NCBI RefSeq assembly: GCF_002797535.1
Contig: NZ_PGFD01000001.1
Span: 1,054,001-1,118,000, forward strand
DNA: 64,000 nt
Reading direction: 5' to 3'
Source of the DNA: Chryseobacterium geocarposphaerae
Lineage (GTDB): Bacteria; Bacteroidota; Bacteroidia; Flavobacteriales; Weeksellaceae
The first letter of the stretch is position 1; every line of letters begins with the position of its first letter. Shown here one piece after another: positions 52,922 through 61,826 of the stretch. The notes beneath the pieces were generated by a model. It was not told the origin of the DNA and did not search any database. It worked only from the letters and a program-made list of their open reading frames with translations. Position numbers and translations under genes: made by a program.

Positions 52922-55510
52922 TTATTCCTCCGAATCAGAATTCTCAGTTTCCTCCGTAGTATTTTCGTTTTCTACCTGAGGAACTTCTGTATTGTTTTCC
53001 TGGTTATCAGCTACAGTTTCTATTCCTTCTTCATTTTCTTCAGAATCTTCTTCTACATCTTTATCCATTTCTACTTTTGCAATGGCTGCAATTTCGTCAT
53101 TTTTCTTAAGGTTGATCAATCTTACTCCTTGTGTATTTCTACCCATTACCCTCATTTCATCCATTCCCATTCTGATAGCAACACCGGATTTGTTGATAAT
53201 CATCAATCCGTCTTCGTCTGTTACGTTTTGAATAGCAATCAGATTTCCTGTTTTTTCAGTAATGTTCAGAGTAATAACTCCTTTTCCTCCTCTGTTGGTA
53301 ATTCTGTAATCTTCAACGGCTGTTCTCTTTCCGTATCCTTTTTCAGATACTACAAGAACCGTTTCTTTCTCCACATCATTCACAACAATCATACCAATTG
53401 CTTCATCATCATCTTCCATGGCAATCCCACGAACACCGATAGATCCTCTACCAACTTCTCTTACTTTTTCTTCAGGGAAACGGATACATTTACCATTTTT
53501 AGTAGCGATCATAATCTGAGAGCTTCCATTTGTTAAATAAGCACCTAACAATTGGTCATTATCTCTAATTTCGATAGCATTTACCCCATTTACTCTTGGT
53601 CTAGAATAAGCTTCAAGCGACGTTTTCTTAATGGTTCCGTTTTTAGTAACCATCACAACACTCATTTGATTAACATATTCAGAGTCTTTTAAGTTGTTGG
53701 TTCTGATATAAGCTTTGATCTTGTCATCCGGCTCGATATTGATTAAGTTTTGTACCGCCCTTCCTTTAGCCGTTTTAGAACCTTCAGGAATTTCAAATAC
53801 TCTTAACCAATAACATCTTCCTTTTTCAGTAAAGAACAACATGTACTGGTGGTTTGTCGCAGAAACAATGTATTCTAAGAAGTCAGAATCTCTTGTTGTT
53901 GCAGCTTTGTTTCCTACGCCACCTCTACTTTGAATTTTATATTCAGAAAGAGAAGTTCTCTTAATATAACCAGCGTGAGAAATGGTAAGAACTACAGATT
54001 CATTCGGAATAATATCCTCGATAGACATTTCACCTCCTGAATAGTCGATTTCAGTTCTTCTTTCGTCGCCGTATTTTTCTTTGATTTCAATTAATTCATC
54101 CTTAATGATCTGGAATCTTCTCGGCTCATTTGCTAAAATATCCTCCAAATCAGCAATTTCTTTCATAATTGCATCATATTCATCACGGATCTTATCAAGC
54201 TCCATTCCTGTTAAACGGGCAAGACGTAAATCCAGAATCGCCTGAGCCTGAATTTCAGAAAGCTCAAATGCTTCTATCAATCCTTCTTTTGCAGCTTGTG
54301 GATTTGCAGAGTGACGGATAATTGAAATTGCTCTGTCCAGAGAATCCTGAGTTCCGATCACTTTCATGAAACCTTCCAAGATATGAGCTCTTTCTTTTGC
54401 TTTTTTAAGCTCGAACTGAGTTCTTCTTACGATAACTTCATGTCTGTGCTCCACAAAGTGGTGAATGATATCTTTTAGGTTTAATTGCTCCGGTCTACCA
54501 TGAACCAACGCAATATTATTAACACTGAAAGAAGTCTGAAGCGCAGTATATTTATATAATAAGTTTAAAACAACATTTGGAATCGCATCATTTTTCAGCT
54601 CATAAACAATACGAAGACCTCTTCTGTCTGACTCATCTCTGATTTCATAAATTCCTGGAATTTTTTCTTCTTTAACGAGTTCTGCTGTTCTTGCAATCAT
54701 TTCCGCCTTGTTCACCTGATAAGGAACCTCGTTGACGATAATTGCATTTCTGTTTCCGATTTCCTCGAAGGCAACTTTAGCTCTAAGAACTACTCTACCT
54801 CTACCTGTATGGAAAGCATCCCTTACACCATCATAACCATAGATAATCCCACCTGTAGGAAAATCCGGAGCGATGATATGCTGCATTAGTTCATCGATGG
54901 TAATTTCTTTATTATCGATATAGGCACAGATTGCATTCACAGACTCCGTCAAGTTATGAGGAGCCATATTTGTTGCCATCCCTACCGCAATACCGGAAGT
55001 TCCGTTAACTAAAAGGTTAGGAATTTTTGAAGGTAAAACTGTCGGTTCCTGTAAACTGTCGTCGAAGTTATTCTGAAAATCTACCGTTTCTTTGTCTAAG
55101 TCTGAAAGAACCTCATCTGAGATTTTCTTCAATCTTGCTTCGGTGTAACGCATTGCTGCCGGTGGGTCACCATCCATAGAACCAAAGTTACCTTGCCCAT
55201 CTACCTGAGGATAACGCAAGCTCCAGTCCTGAGCCATTCTCACCATAGCATCATATACAGAAGAGTCTCCATGCGGGTGATATTTACCCAAAACATCCCC
55301 AACAATTCTCGCAGATTTTAAATATTTTCGATTAGAAAAAACCCCTAATCCATACATACCGTAAAGTACTCTTCTATGAACGGGCTTCAAGCCGTCTCTT
55401 ACGTCTGGTAACGCTCTTGAAACGATAACCGACATCGAATAATCGATATAAGACGACTTCATTTCATCAACAATGTTGATAGGAATCAGTCTTTCTCCTT
55501 CTTTTTGCAT
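52922..55510 (-). CDS. gyrA: DNA gyrase subunit A
   Basis: 862 residues from the ATG at 55510 (two residues longer with 55516). N-terminal breakage-reunion domain with [20 protein letters not shown], the active-site Tyr122 in [10 protein letters not shown], and QRDR residues Ser83 and Asp87 ([15 protein letters not shown]) in E. coli-like numbering, i.e. the usual quinolone-susceptible form. The GyrA box [10 protein letters not shown] lies in the C-terminal beta-pinwheel domain, which ends in a very acidic tail (about the last 50 residues are Glu/Asp/Asn-rich). It introduces negative supercoils with GyrB, which is not in the window. Confidence 0.97.
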   Translation of the reverse strand: MQKEGERLIPINIVDEMKSSYIDYSMSVIVSRALPDVRDGLKPVHRRVLYGMYGLGVFSNRKYLKSARIVGDVLGKYHPHGDSSVYDAMVRMAQDWSLRYPQVDGQGNFGSMDGDPPAAMRYTEARLKKISDEVLSDLDKETVDFQNNFDDSLQEPTVLPSKIPNLLVNGTSGIAVGMATNMAPHNLTESVNAICAYIDNKEITIDELMQHIIAPDFPTGGIIYGYDGVRDAFHTGRGRVVLRAKVAFEEIGNRNAIIVNEVPYQVNKAEMIARTAELVKEEKIPGIYEIRDESDRRGLRIVYELKNDAIPNVVLNLLYKYTALQTSFSVNNIALVHGRPEQLNLKDIIHHFVEHRHEVIVRRTQFELKKAKERAHILEGFMKVIGTQDSLDRAISIIRHSANPQAAKEGLIEAFELSEIQAQAILDLRLARLTGMELDKIRDEYDAIMKEIADLEDILANEPRRFQIIKDELIEIKEKYGDERRTEIDYSGGEMSIEDIIPNESVVLTISHAGYIKRTSLSEYKIQSRGGVGNKAATTRDSDFLEYIVSATNHQYMLFFTEKGRCYWLRVFEIPEGSKTAKGRAVQNLINIEPDDKIKAYIRTNNLKDSEYVNQMSVVMVTKNGTIKKTSLEAYSRPRVNGVNAIEIRDNDQLLGAYLTNGSSQIMIATKNGKCIRFPEEKVREVGRGSIGVRGIAMEDDDEAIGMIVVNDVEKETVLVVSEKGYGKRTAVEDYRITNRGGKGVITLNITEKTGNLIAIQNVTDEDGLMIINKSGVAIRMGMDEMRVMGRNTQGVRLINLKKNDEIAAIAKVEMDKDVEEDSEENEEGIETVADNQENNTEVPQVENENTTEETENSDSEE

Positions 55511-55659
55511 AAACAAATTTTATTATAATGATAGTCAGACCCTTAGCTGTATGTCTGAAAATTATTCTTTTTGAATTTTTATTAACGGGCTAATTTACGA
55601 AAAATTTGCCGATTTTTGCAGTAAATTTTATCCACAGAATCTTAAAAATTCATAAAAAT

Positions 55660-55974
55660 ATGAGCATACTGAGTATAACTTTCCACTGCCCTAAAACTCA
55701 TCTTGAGGAATGGGAAAATTATATTGATGAAACCTTGGTTTTAATGACGGAAAATTTAATGGATGTCAATAAATATATCCTTTCTGATGTACACAGTGAT
55801 TACATTGAGGAGGGAAAAAATTATAATCTTCTTTTACTATTTGACAATGATGAATTAAGAGATGATTTCGTGAAAAGTGAATTGGAAAACATTGCCGAAA
55901 GAATAGAAGCCAGATTCGGACAGGAAGTAATGATCTTCAATACTTTTCTCAACCCTAAAAAATCGAGACTTTAA
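55660..55974 (+). CDS. DUF4286 family protein
   Basis: 104 residues from the ATG at 55660 (a longer frame to 55606 begins with unconvincing sequence). Features: ITFHCPKTHLEEWENYIDE and NLLLLFDNDELRDDFVKSEL, matching DUF4286, a small cytoplasmic family of ferredoxin-like fold and unknown role, widespread in Bacteroidota. Divergent from gyrA, whose start is 149 bases away. It ends at a bidirectional hairpin. Confidence 0.82.
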   Translation: MSILSITFHCPKTHLEEWENYIDETLVLMTENLMDVNKYILSDVHSDYIEEGKNYNLLLLFDNDELRDDFVKSELENIAERIEARFGQEVMIFNTFLNPKKSRL

Positions 55975-55986
55975 TCCTATTACAAT

Positions 55987-56014
55987 AAAAGCACTGAAAA
56001 GTTTCAGTGCTTTT
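55987..56014. terminator. Bidirectional terminator
   Basis: Thirteen-bp stem AAAAGCACTGAAA / TTTCAGTGCTTTT. It lies between convergent stops at 55974 and 56026 and has T-runs both ways. Confidence 0.88.
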
Positions 56015-56025
56015 TATTTTTTCAT

Positions 56026-56205
56026 CTAATGATGCCTATGGCCATTTCCTCTATGCTTATAATGTCCATTCCCTCTTTTTTCATAGATATAAACTTTTTT
56101 TGCATGTCCAGGAGGAATTCTTCTCCCATGAGGCTCATGAATTACACAAGAAGTGAGCATGACCATTACTGTTGTAACACCGACAATTTTAATTAATCCT
56201 TTCAT
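56026..56205 (-). CDS. Small His/Gly/Arg-rich lipoprotein
   Basis: 59 residues from the ATG at 56205 (a frame to 56247 adds an unlikely N-terminus). Lipobox VMLTSC (Cys20), then a short mature peptide rich in His, Gly, Arg and Lys ending GNGHRHH. Likely an outer-membrane-anchored small basic peptide; metal or nucleic-acid binding is possible from composition but not shown. It is followed on the same strand, upstream, by another His/Tyr/Pro-rich exported protein. Confidence 0.6.
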   Translation of the reverse strand: MKGLIKIVGVTTVMVMLTSCVIHEPHGRRIPPGHAKKVYIYEKRGNGHYKHRGNGHRHH

Positions 56206-56311
56206 TTTTCCACTTTTCAAATTTCTAGATCGGAAATAATCAATCATGATGCCAAAGTTTTAAAAGCCGCATCATTCCTTAAGAGATTACTCGCAATCTT
56301 TTAAATAAAAA

Positions 56312-56330
56312 TGACTGTTTAAAACAGTCA
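56312..56330 (-). terminator. Weak terminator of the His/Tyr-rich protein gene
   Basis: Short hairpin (TGACTGTTT / AACAGTCA) with A/T flanks, 12 bases past the stop at 56342. Confidence 0.6.
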
Positions 56331-56341
56331 CTTTTATTGTT

Positions 56342-56632
56342 CTATAATTTCACTATAATCACAGGTCTGCTATGATAAACACGATGTGGCCTATGAGAAT
56401 AATATCTTGGTCTTACAGGTTCGTAATAATATCTTTTATAACGATGTCTCGGAGGTCGGTGATAAACGACAGGTCTATAGTAAGGTCTAGGGGGACCATA
56501 ATAATAATGTTTCGAATGCTTTGGACCGTGGCCGTGTCCATGCCCATGTCCTCTCTGCATTGGCGAAGCCTGATAAAAAGCAAAAGAAAAAACGATTAAG
56601 AAAAATCCTAATACTTTAGTTAAAAAATTCAT
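56342..56632 (-). CDS. Exported His/Tyr/Pro/Arg-rich low-complexity protein
   Basis: 96 residues with a hydrophobic N-terminus (MNFLTKVLGFFLIVFSFAFY), possibly a signal peptide, then HGHGHGHGPKHSKHYYYGPP and tandem-like Y/P/R/H segments (RPPRHRYKRYYYEPVRPRYY) to the end. The composition (His-Gly repeats, Tyr/Arg) suggests metal-binding or crosslinked cell-surface protein. No family recognised. Separated from the small lipoprotein downstream by a weak hairpin. Confidence 0.6.
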   Translation of the reverse strand: MNFLTKVLGFFLIVFSFAFYQASPMQRGHGHGHGHGPKHSKHYYYGPPRPYYRPVVYHRPPRHRYKRYYYEPVRPRYYSHRPHRVYHSRPVIIVKL

Positions 56633-56737
56633 AGCAAGTTATTTTCAAATTACAATACGAAACTTACAAGACTAATGCCAATAATGCATTATTATTGAAT
56701 TCTATGAAAATTTTAAGAAAGTTTATTATTTTTTTTG

Positions 56738-57232
56738 TTAAAAAATATTTTCGCTTCTTCTTTCAAGCATGATTACATCTTTCCACTCTCCATTTAGTCT
56801 ACCAATTTTTTTTCTTATCCCTACTGTACGAAAACCGTTTTTTTGATGAAATCTTAAAGATGCCTCATTTTCAGAGAAGATATTAGCCTGTAAAGTCCAG
56901 AATCCATGGTTTTCACTATCCAAAATCATTTTCTTTAGCAAAACTGAGCCTAAGCCTTTACCTTGATAATCATTATCGAAATAAATACTGACTTCCGCGA
57001 CTCCCTTGTAAACTTCTCTTTTACTGACTGGTTTTAAGGCGCACCAGCCTACAACTTCACTGGTTTCATTTTCCAGCACCCAACGGCAATCATTGAAATA
57101 ATCCATATTCCAAGCTTCTGCGGTAGGAACTGTAGTTTCAAAAGTAGCCATTCCGCCATTTACTCCCTGCTGAAATATTTCCAACACTCTTGCTTCGTCA
57201 CCGGGAAGCATCTCTCTTAATTCATAGTTCAT
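56738..57232 (-). CDS. GNAT acetyltransferase (phosphinothricin acetyltransferase-like)
   Basis: 164 residues. GNAT fold: LREMLPGDEARVLEIFQQGV at the N-terminus, FDNDYQGKGLGSVLLKKMIL (acetyl-CoA binding Q/R-x-x-G-x-G/A motif), and ENEASLRFHQKNGFRTVGIR near the C-terminus. The MATFET stretch early on is typical of phosphinothricin/methionine-sulfoximine-type N-acetyltransferases. Substrate not defined. Its ATG is six bases from the stop of the DUF421 gene, so they are one transcript. Confidence 0.88.
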   Translation of the reverse strand: MNYELREMLPGDEARVLEIFQQGVNGGMATFETTVPTAEAWNMDYFNDCRWVLENETSEVVGWCALKPVSKREVYKGVAEVSIYFDNDYQGKGLGSVLLKKMILDSENHGFWTLQANIFSENEASLRFHQKNGFRTVGIRKKIGRLNGEWKDVIMLERRSENIF

Positions 57233-57238
57233 TGTATT

Positions 57239-57751
57239 TTAATGATATTTACGTTTATTTTTTCTTTTGATTCTGGAATAATGAGTTTGCTTGTCTTTTT
57301 CGTCTTCGGAAATTACACTGATATTCCCATCTACTTCCAATATGGATAGTTTTACATTTTTTATCCCGTTAACCCCATGTTCCCTGATTGCTTCTTCCAA
57401 TTCATCTTCTGTGATCTTAACCTCATCTAAAGCTTTCTGAATTACCACTCCATCTTTTATCAAAATCACGGGGTCTTCTTCCATAAAGGTTTTAAATGAA
57501 GGATGCCTGAACATTAATCTCTTTAAAATAAAATTAGCCGCAAAAAGCACAAGAGCTGCAACCAATCCGCCCTGTAAAGAAGTATCCGGTCCTACCATTG
57601 CATTTTGTACCGCATTGGAAATTAACAGAAGTAAGACGACATCTCCTGCATTAAGTTGTGAAAGCTGGTTTTTACCAAACAAACGGATAGCGACTACCAT
57701 GAAAAGGTAAACGCAAAGCGAACGGATAACGACATCTAAAATGGGATTCAC
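57239..57751 (-). CDS. DUF421 (YetF-like) membrane protein
   Basis: 170 residues from a GTG start at 57751. Three membrane helices (about 7-25, 35-53 and 60-80) then the soluble DUF421 domain: MEEDPVILIKDGVVIQKALD and IREHGVNGIKNVKLSILEVD. The family includes YetF/YkjA of Bacillus; role unknown. It heads a two-gene unit with the GNAT gene, with promoter TACATTTG 18 bases upstream. Confidence 0.88.
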   Translation of the reverse strand: MNPILDVVIRSLCVYLFMVVAIRLFGKNQLSQLNAGDVVLLLLISNAVQNAMVGPDTSLQGGLVAALVLFAANFILKRLMFRHPSFKTFMEEDPVILIKDGVVIQKALDEVKITEDELEEAIREHGVNGIKNVKLSILEVDGNISVISEDEKDKQTHYSRIKRKNKRKYH

Positions 57752-57769
57752 GATAGTTTTTTATACTAT

Positions 57770-57777
57770 CAAATGTA
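57770..57777 (-). promoter_or_regulatory. -7 promoter element TACATTTG for the DUF421-GNAT unit
   Basis: Plus strand CAAATGTA is TACATTTG on the minus strand, 18 bases before the GTG start at 57751, supporting that start. Confidence 0.6.
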
Positions 57778-57848
57778 TTGATTTTTTGTTTTGATTGAAA
57801 AAAATAAAATTTCAAATAACAGATCTTGTATTTAATATACAAATAAAA

Positions 57849-57873
57849 AAACCGCTTTATAAAAAAGCGGTTT
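57849..57873 (-). terminator. Terminator of the double-glycine peptide gene
   Basis: Ten-bp stem AAACCGCTTT / AAAGCGGTTT with a 5-base loop, followed on the minus strand by a T-run, six bases past the TAA at 57880. Confidence 0.85.
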
Positions 57874-57879
57874 AGATGA

Positions 57880-58014
57880 TTAAGGACATTGCCCGATTGG
57901 AACTGTGCTGCAAACTGTTTTATTCAGTCTCTCGCAATAAACACAGTATTGTTTCGGTTCTCCTCCGTACACAGATTTTAGTTCTGTTTTTGTTAGTTTC
58001 TTTAAATTTTTCAT
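57880..58014 (-). CDS. Double-glycine-leader, cysteine-rich small peptide (bacteriocin-like)
   Basis: An intact 44-codon frame with ATG and TAA. The first 18 residues, MKNLKKLTKTELKSVYGG, are a typical double-glycine leader (basic, amphipathic L-x-x-x-E-L pattern, GG at 17-18) used by C39-peptidase ABC exporters. The predicted mature peptide is 26 residues, EPKQYCVYCERLNKTVCSTV then PIGQCP, with four cysteines (24, 27, 35 and 43), two of them in a C-x-x-C. A near-consensus -7 (TATACTTG on the minus strand, at 58033-58040 by eye) lies upstream and a strong terminator follows. No exporter or immunity gene lies next to it. Role (bacteriocin, signal or other) unknown. Confidence 0.75.
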   Translation of the reverse strand: MKNLKKLTKTELKSVYGGEPKQYCVYCERLNKTVCSTVPIGQCP

Positions 58015-58111
58015 ATCGTTTTAATTTTGTGAACCCAAGTATAAAACGAAAATCATATCCAGTTATTATAAATTTCTTTTTAATTTTTTCACAATTTACA
58101 CCTTAAAACAA

Positions 58112-58136
58112 AAACCACACAAAATTTGTGTGGTTT
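58112..58136 (-). terminator. Terminator of the gene at 58159
   Basis: Stem AAACCACACAAA / TTTGTGTGGTTT, about 22 bases past the stop at 58159. The minus-strand T-run is present. Confidence 0.85.
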
Positions 58137-58158
58137 CATTATGATAGATTTATAAGCA

Positions 58159-58563
58159 TTATCTGTTATTGATATCTACTCTTACAGGCATTACATAAGT
58201 AGAAGCAATCATATTTTCATTTAATTTTTTGCTGTCTACTCTATACAAAAGTTTGCTTAACACGTTTTCAATTTCCTTGCTAACATTTTTGCAATCTCCT
58301 TTAGAATGAACGTTTACGATCTTACCGTTTTCTGCAATATCAAATTTTACTTCCGAGTTCACAATTCCCTGCTTATAATCAGAATTGGTGAAGTCAAAAT
58401 TTGCCATCAACAAGTTTCTGATCTCACTGAAAGCATCATTCTTATTCAGTTGAACTTCCTGGATGGTATTATTATTTGTTGCTTGTGCTTTTGCAGTATT
58501 CAATGCAGTAATAAACCCACAAACTAGAAAAGAAGCGATCAATATTTGAATTTTATTTTTCAT
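58159..58563 (-). CDS. Exported protein, TonB-C-terminal-like
   Basis: 134 residues with a Sec signal ending near TAKAQ. The mature part contains IVNSEVKFDIAENGKIVNVH, then CKNVSKEIENVLSKL and a C-terminal VMPVRVDIN. The strand-helix-strand order with a V-x-F-x-I-x-x-x-G-K-I pattern resembles the TonB C-terminal (energy transducer) domain, but without a transmembrane anchor. Function unknown. A promoter element lies 50 bases upstream, with an 11-bp tandem repeat just beyond it. Confidence 0.7.
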   Translation of the reverse strand: MKNKIQILIASFLVCGFITALNTAKAQATNNNTIQEVQLNKNDAFSEIRNLLMANFDFTNSDYKQGIVNSEVKFDIAENGKIVNVHSKGDCKNVSKEIENVLSKLLYRVDSKKLNENMIASTYVMPVRVDINNR

Positions 58564-58612
58564 AACTCTTTGATTTTAAATGTTATTTTAAACTTATTTA
58601 CTATTTCTTTAC

Positions 58613-58620
58613 CAAAGATA
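58613..58620 (-). promoter_or_regulatory. -7 promoter element TATCTTTG for the gene at 58159-58563
   Basis: Plus strand CAAAGATA is an exact reverse TATCTTTG, 49 bases before the ATG at 58563. No -33 TTTG is seen; instead the tandem repeat at 58645-58666 lies where an activator would bind. Confidence 0.6.
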
Positions 58621-58644
58621 TATAAAATAATTCATATTAATTTT

Positions 58645-58666
58645 ACATTCAGTTAACATTCAGTTA
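58645..58666. repeat. Two tandem 11-bp repeats, ACATTCAGTTA
   Basis: Exact head-to-tail copies at 58645-58655 and 58656-58666 in a 239-bp non-coding region. They begin 25 bases upstream of the -7 element of the gene at 58563. The 11-base period (one helix turn) would place two proteins on the same DNA face. Part of the unit (CAGTTAA) resembles LytTR-type response-regulator half sites, but this is weak. Confidence 0.5.
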
Positions 58667-58755
58667 ATATTAAAAATTAAAATACTGATTTACAATACGT
58701 TAAAAATTAAAAATAATTAAAAATTTAACATTGGAATGTAATATTGACATAAAAA

Positions 58756-58783
58756 AAGGCTAAATCTCATTTGATTTAGCCTT
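58756..58783 (-). terminator. Terminator of uvrA
   Basis: Eleven-bp stem AAGGCTAAATC / GATTTAGCCTT with a 6-base loop. The plus-strand A-run before it gives the minus-strand T-run, about 20 bases past the uvrA stop. Confidence 0.88.
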
Positions 58784-58802
58784 AATATATTTCTGAAAAT
58801 AG

Positions 58803-61634
58803 TTATTCTAATTCCCTTTTCAAAAACTTCCCTGTTAAACTCTTCTTCGATTTTACGATTTCTTCCGGAGTTCCCTGCGCAACAATCTGTCCACCGTGTT
58901 TTCCTCCTTCCGGACCTACGTCAATAATATGATCGGCCAGTTTAATAACATCCATATTATGTTCAATAATAATGAAAGAGTTTCCTAATTCCACCAACTG
59001 ATTAATGGCATCCATCAGAATTTTTACATCTTCAAAATGAAGTCCCGTTGTCGGCTCATCAAGAATATATAAGGTATTTCCCGTTTGTCTTTTTGCCAAT
59101 TCTGTTGCCAACTTGATACGTTGAGCTTCCCCTCCCGAAAGTGTTGTTGATTGCTGTCCTAAGGTAATATAGCCTAAACCTACATCCTGCAATGTTTTCA
59201 CTTTCGTAAAGATCTTAGGAATCGGCTGGAAAAATTCTACCGCTTCATCGATTGTCATATCTAGCACATCGGAAATTGATTTTCCTTTGTAACGGACTTC
59301 CAGTGTTTCCCTGTTAAAACGCTTTCCGTTGCAAGTCTCACAATGAACGTAAACATCGGGTAAGAAATTCATTTCAATCACCTTCAAACCGCCTCCCTGA
59401 CAAGTTTCGCATCTTCCGCCTTTCACATTGAAAGAGAATCTTCCAGGTTTGTAACCACGGATTTTAGATTCAGGCAATTCTGCAAAAAGATTTCTGATAT
59501 CTGTAAACATTCCTGTGTACGTTGCAGGATTCGAACGCGGTGTTCTTCCGATCGGAGTCTGGTCTACATCTACGATTTTATCAATGTGCTCAAGGCCTTC
59601 GATTTTTTTGTATGGCAAAGGTTCCTGAACTGCTCTGTAAAAATGTTTGTTTAGAATCGGGTACAAAGTTCCGTTGATCAAAGAAGATTTTCCACTTCCT
59701 GAAATCCCTGAAACAACAACCAGTTTTCCCAAAGGAATATCCAGCGTAACATTTTTAAGGTTGTTTCCTGTTGCTCCTTTTAATACAATATTTTTACCGT
59801 TTCCTTTACGCCTTTCCGAAGGAATTTCAATTTTTCTTTTTCCGTTAATGTATTGAGCAGTAATGGTATCGGCTTTCAGCAAATCTTTTGGTTTCCCCTG
59901 CCAAAGAATCTCTCCTCCGAATTTTCCGGCTCTCGGACCAATATCCAATACCTCATCAGCTTCCAGAATCATGTCTTTATCATGTTCTACCACCAATACA
60001 GAGTTTCCGATATCACGAAGATTCTTTAATGAATTAATCAGTCTTTCGTTATCTCTCTGATGCAATCCGATACTTGGTTCATCCAAAATATATAAAACAT
60101 TCACCAATTGAGAGCCAATCTGTGTTGCCAGACGGATTCTTTGAGATTCCCCTCCTGAAAGGGTTTTCGAACTCCTGCTCAGACTTAAATAATCAAGACC
60201 AACATCCAATAAAAACTGGAGTCTGGTTTCAATTTCTTTTAAAATTTCATGAGCAATAATGGCATTTTTCTCAGAGAATTTATCTTTAACATCGGCTAAC
60301 CATTCTTTTAAGTCTGATAAACTTAAGGCATTGACTTCTGCAATATTTTTTCCGTCAATTTTAAAGCTTAAACTTGAAGGCTGAAGGCGGGTTCCTTTGC
60401 ATTCGGGGCAGGTTTCTTCCGTCGTAAAATGTCTTTCCAGCAAAATGGCTTCGTAAGATTCTCTTTCTTCAATAATCTCTTCCATAAAAGGAATCAATCC
60501 ATCAAAACTGATCTTGATCTTCTTAGTAATTCCTGCGTATTTGAGGTCTTTATTAAACTCTTTATGACAGCCGTTATAGATATAATCCAATGCTTCCTCG
60601 GGAATGTCCTGAAATGGCGTAGTAAGACCCAAACCGAAAATTTCAAGAATATTTTTGATCTGGGAAACAACCCATTTGTTAGACTTAATATCTTCCAAAG
60701 GCAATAAACCTCCTTGATTAATCGATAATTTCGGATTTTCAACAAAATAATCGGTATTGATCTTTTTGATGGTTCCCAATCCTTTACAGCTTGGGCAGCT
60801 TCCTTTCGGAGAGTTAAAAGAAAAGGTATTCGGTTCCGGAAGAGCTAGTGAATGTCCTGTTTCTGCATCCATTAGGTTTTTAGAGAAATATTCAATTTCC
60901 GTACTTCCAAGTTTTTGAATTCCGATCAGCCCTTCTCCCATTTCCATTGCTGTACGCAACGATTTTTCCATTCTGTTTTCAGAAGCTGATTCTCCAATAA
61001 TCCAGCGGTCTATTACAATGTCAATGTCGTGAGTTTTATATCGGTCAAGCTTTAAATCATATTCAATATCCGTCAGTTCTCCATCAATTCTTGCCTGTCC
61101 ATACCCTTTCTTGGCCATTTGTACGAAAAGTTCGTGATAATGTCCTTTTCTGGCTCTTACAACAGGAGCCATCAACATGATCTTTTCGCCTTTATAGTTT
61201 TCCTTGATCGTATCAAGAATCTGATCTTCCGTGTAGCTTACCAGCTTCTTTCCCGTGGTCTGTGAATAGGCATCTGAAACTCTGGCAAACAAAAGACGCA
61301 GGAAGTCGTATAATTCTGTAACGGTTCCTACCGTTGAGCGTGGATTTTTATTGGTTGTTTTCTGTTCAATAGCAATAACTGGGGATAATCCTTCGATCTT
61401 ATCAACATCCGGACGTTCCAGACCTCCTAGAAATTGTCTTGCATAGGCAGAAAATGTTTCGATATAACGACGCTGACCTTCTGCAAAGATCGTATCAAAA
61501 GCCAATGAAGATTTTCCGCTTCCCGAAAGCCCGGTAATTACTACCAGTTCGTTACGCGGAATTTTTACATTAATGTTTTTAAGATTATGCTCTCGTGCGC
61601 CGTAAACTTCTATATATTCTGTTGATTTACTCAT
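58803..61634 (-). CDS. uvrA: Excinuclease ABC subunit A
   Basis: 943 residues. Two ABC modules: the first with [20 protein letters not shown] and, later, [20 protein letters not shown] with its Walker B; the second with [20 protein letters not shown] and [20 protein letters not shown]. Zinc modules are visible: [20 protein letters not shown] and [16 protein letters not shown]. UvrA scans DNA with UvrB for bulky lesions in nucleotide excision repair. The length is normal. A promoter match TAATTTTG lies 35 bases upstream. It is monocistronic. Confidence 0.98.
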   Translation of the reverse strand: MSKSTEYIEVYGAREHNLKNINVKIPRNELVVITGLSGSGKSSLAFDTIFAEGQRRYIETFSAYARQFLGGLERPDVDKIEGLSPVIAIEQKTTNKNPRSTVGTVTELYDFLRLLFARVSDAYSQTTGKKLVSYTEDQILDTIKENYKGEKIMLMAPVVRARKGHYHELFVQMAKKGYGQARIDGELTDIEYDLKLDRYKTHDIDIVIDRWIIGESASENRMEKSLRTAMEMGEGLIGIQKLGSTEIEYFSKNLMDAETGHSLALPEPNTFSFNSPKGSCPSCKGLGTIKKINTDYFVENPKLSINQGGLLPLEDIKSNKWVVSQIKNILEIFGLGLTTPFQDIPEEALDYIYNGCHKEFNKDLKYAGITKKIKISFDGLIPFMEEIIEERESYEAILLERHFTTEETCPECKGTRLQPSSLSFKIDGKNIAEVNALSLSDLKEWLADVKDKFSEKNAIIAHEILKEIETRLQFLLDVGLDYLSLSRSSKTLSGGESQRIRLATQIGSQLVNVLYILDEPSIGLHQRDNERLINSLKNLRDIGNSVLVVEHDKDMILEADEVLDIGPRAGKFGGEILWQGKPKDLLKADTITAQYINGKRKIEIPSERRKGNGKNIVLKGATGNNLKNVTLDIPLGKLVVVSGISGSGKSSLINGTLYPILNKHFYRAVQEPLPYKKIEGLEHIDKIVDVDQTPIGRTPRSNPATYTGMFTDIRNLFAELPESKIRGYKPGRFSFNVKGGRCETCQGGGLKVIEMNFLPDVYVHCETCNGKRFNRETLEVRYKGKSISDVLDMTIDEAVEFFQPIPKIFTKVKTLQDVGLGYITLGQQSTTLSGGEAQRIKLATELAKRQTGNTLYILDEPTTGLHFEDVKILMDAINQLVELGNSFIIIEHNMDVIKLADHIIDVGPEGGKHGGQIVAQGTPEEIVKSKKSLTGKFLKRELE

Positions 61635-61669
61635 AATTTGGTGTGACTTTACCTGAAAATCACGATGTG

Positions 61670-61677
61670 CAAAATTA
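61670..61677 (-). promoter_or_regulatory. -7 promoter element TAATTTTG for uvrA
   Basis: Plus strand CAAAATTA is the reverse complement of TAATTTTG, a TAnnTTTG match 35 bases before the uvrA ATG. I see no LexA-type SOS box. Confidence 0.6.
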
Positions 61678-61783
61678 CGGATTTTTTAGGAATTTTTTGT
61701 GTTAAAAATATTAGTTAGTCAATACAAAAAGGCATTTTTTTCATTTCAAATTTAAAGTTCTCTTTAATTTAATTGGTAAAGAA

Positions 61784-61808
61784 AAACCGGTGAAAAATTC
61801 ACCGGTTT
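61784..61808 (-). terminator. Terminator of tssF
   Basis: Perfect 11-bp stem AAACCGGTGAA / TTCACCGGTTT with an AAA loop and a minus-strand T-run, 18 bases past the tssF stop. It closes the tssE-tssF transcript. Confidence 0.9.
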
Positions 61809-61826
61809 ATTAGGTATGTTTTAGAT

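Noticed and set aside
52992..53536. Plus-strand frames of 79 and 135 residues opposite gyrA
   Set aside because: Antisense frames over the highly acidic and conserved GyrA C-terminal region; no start signals.
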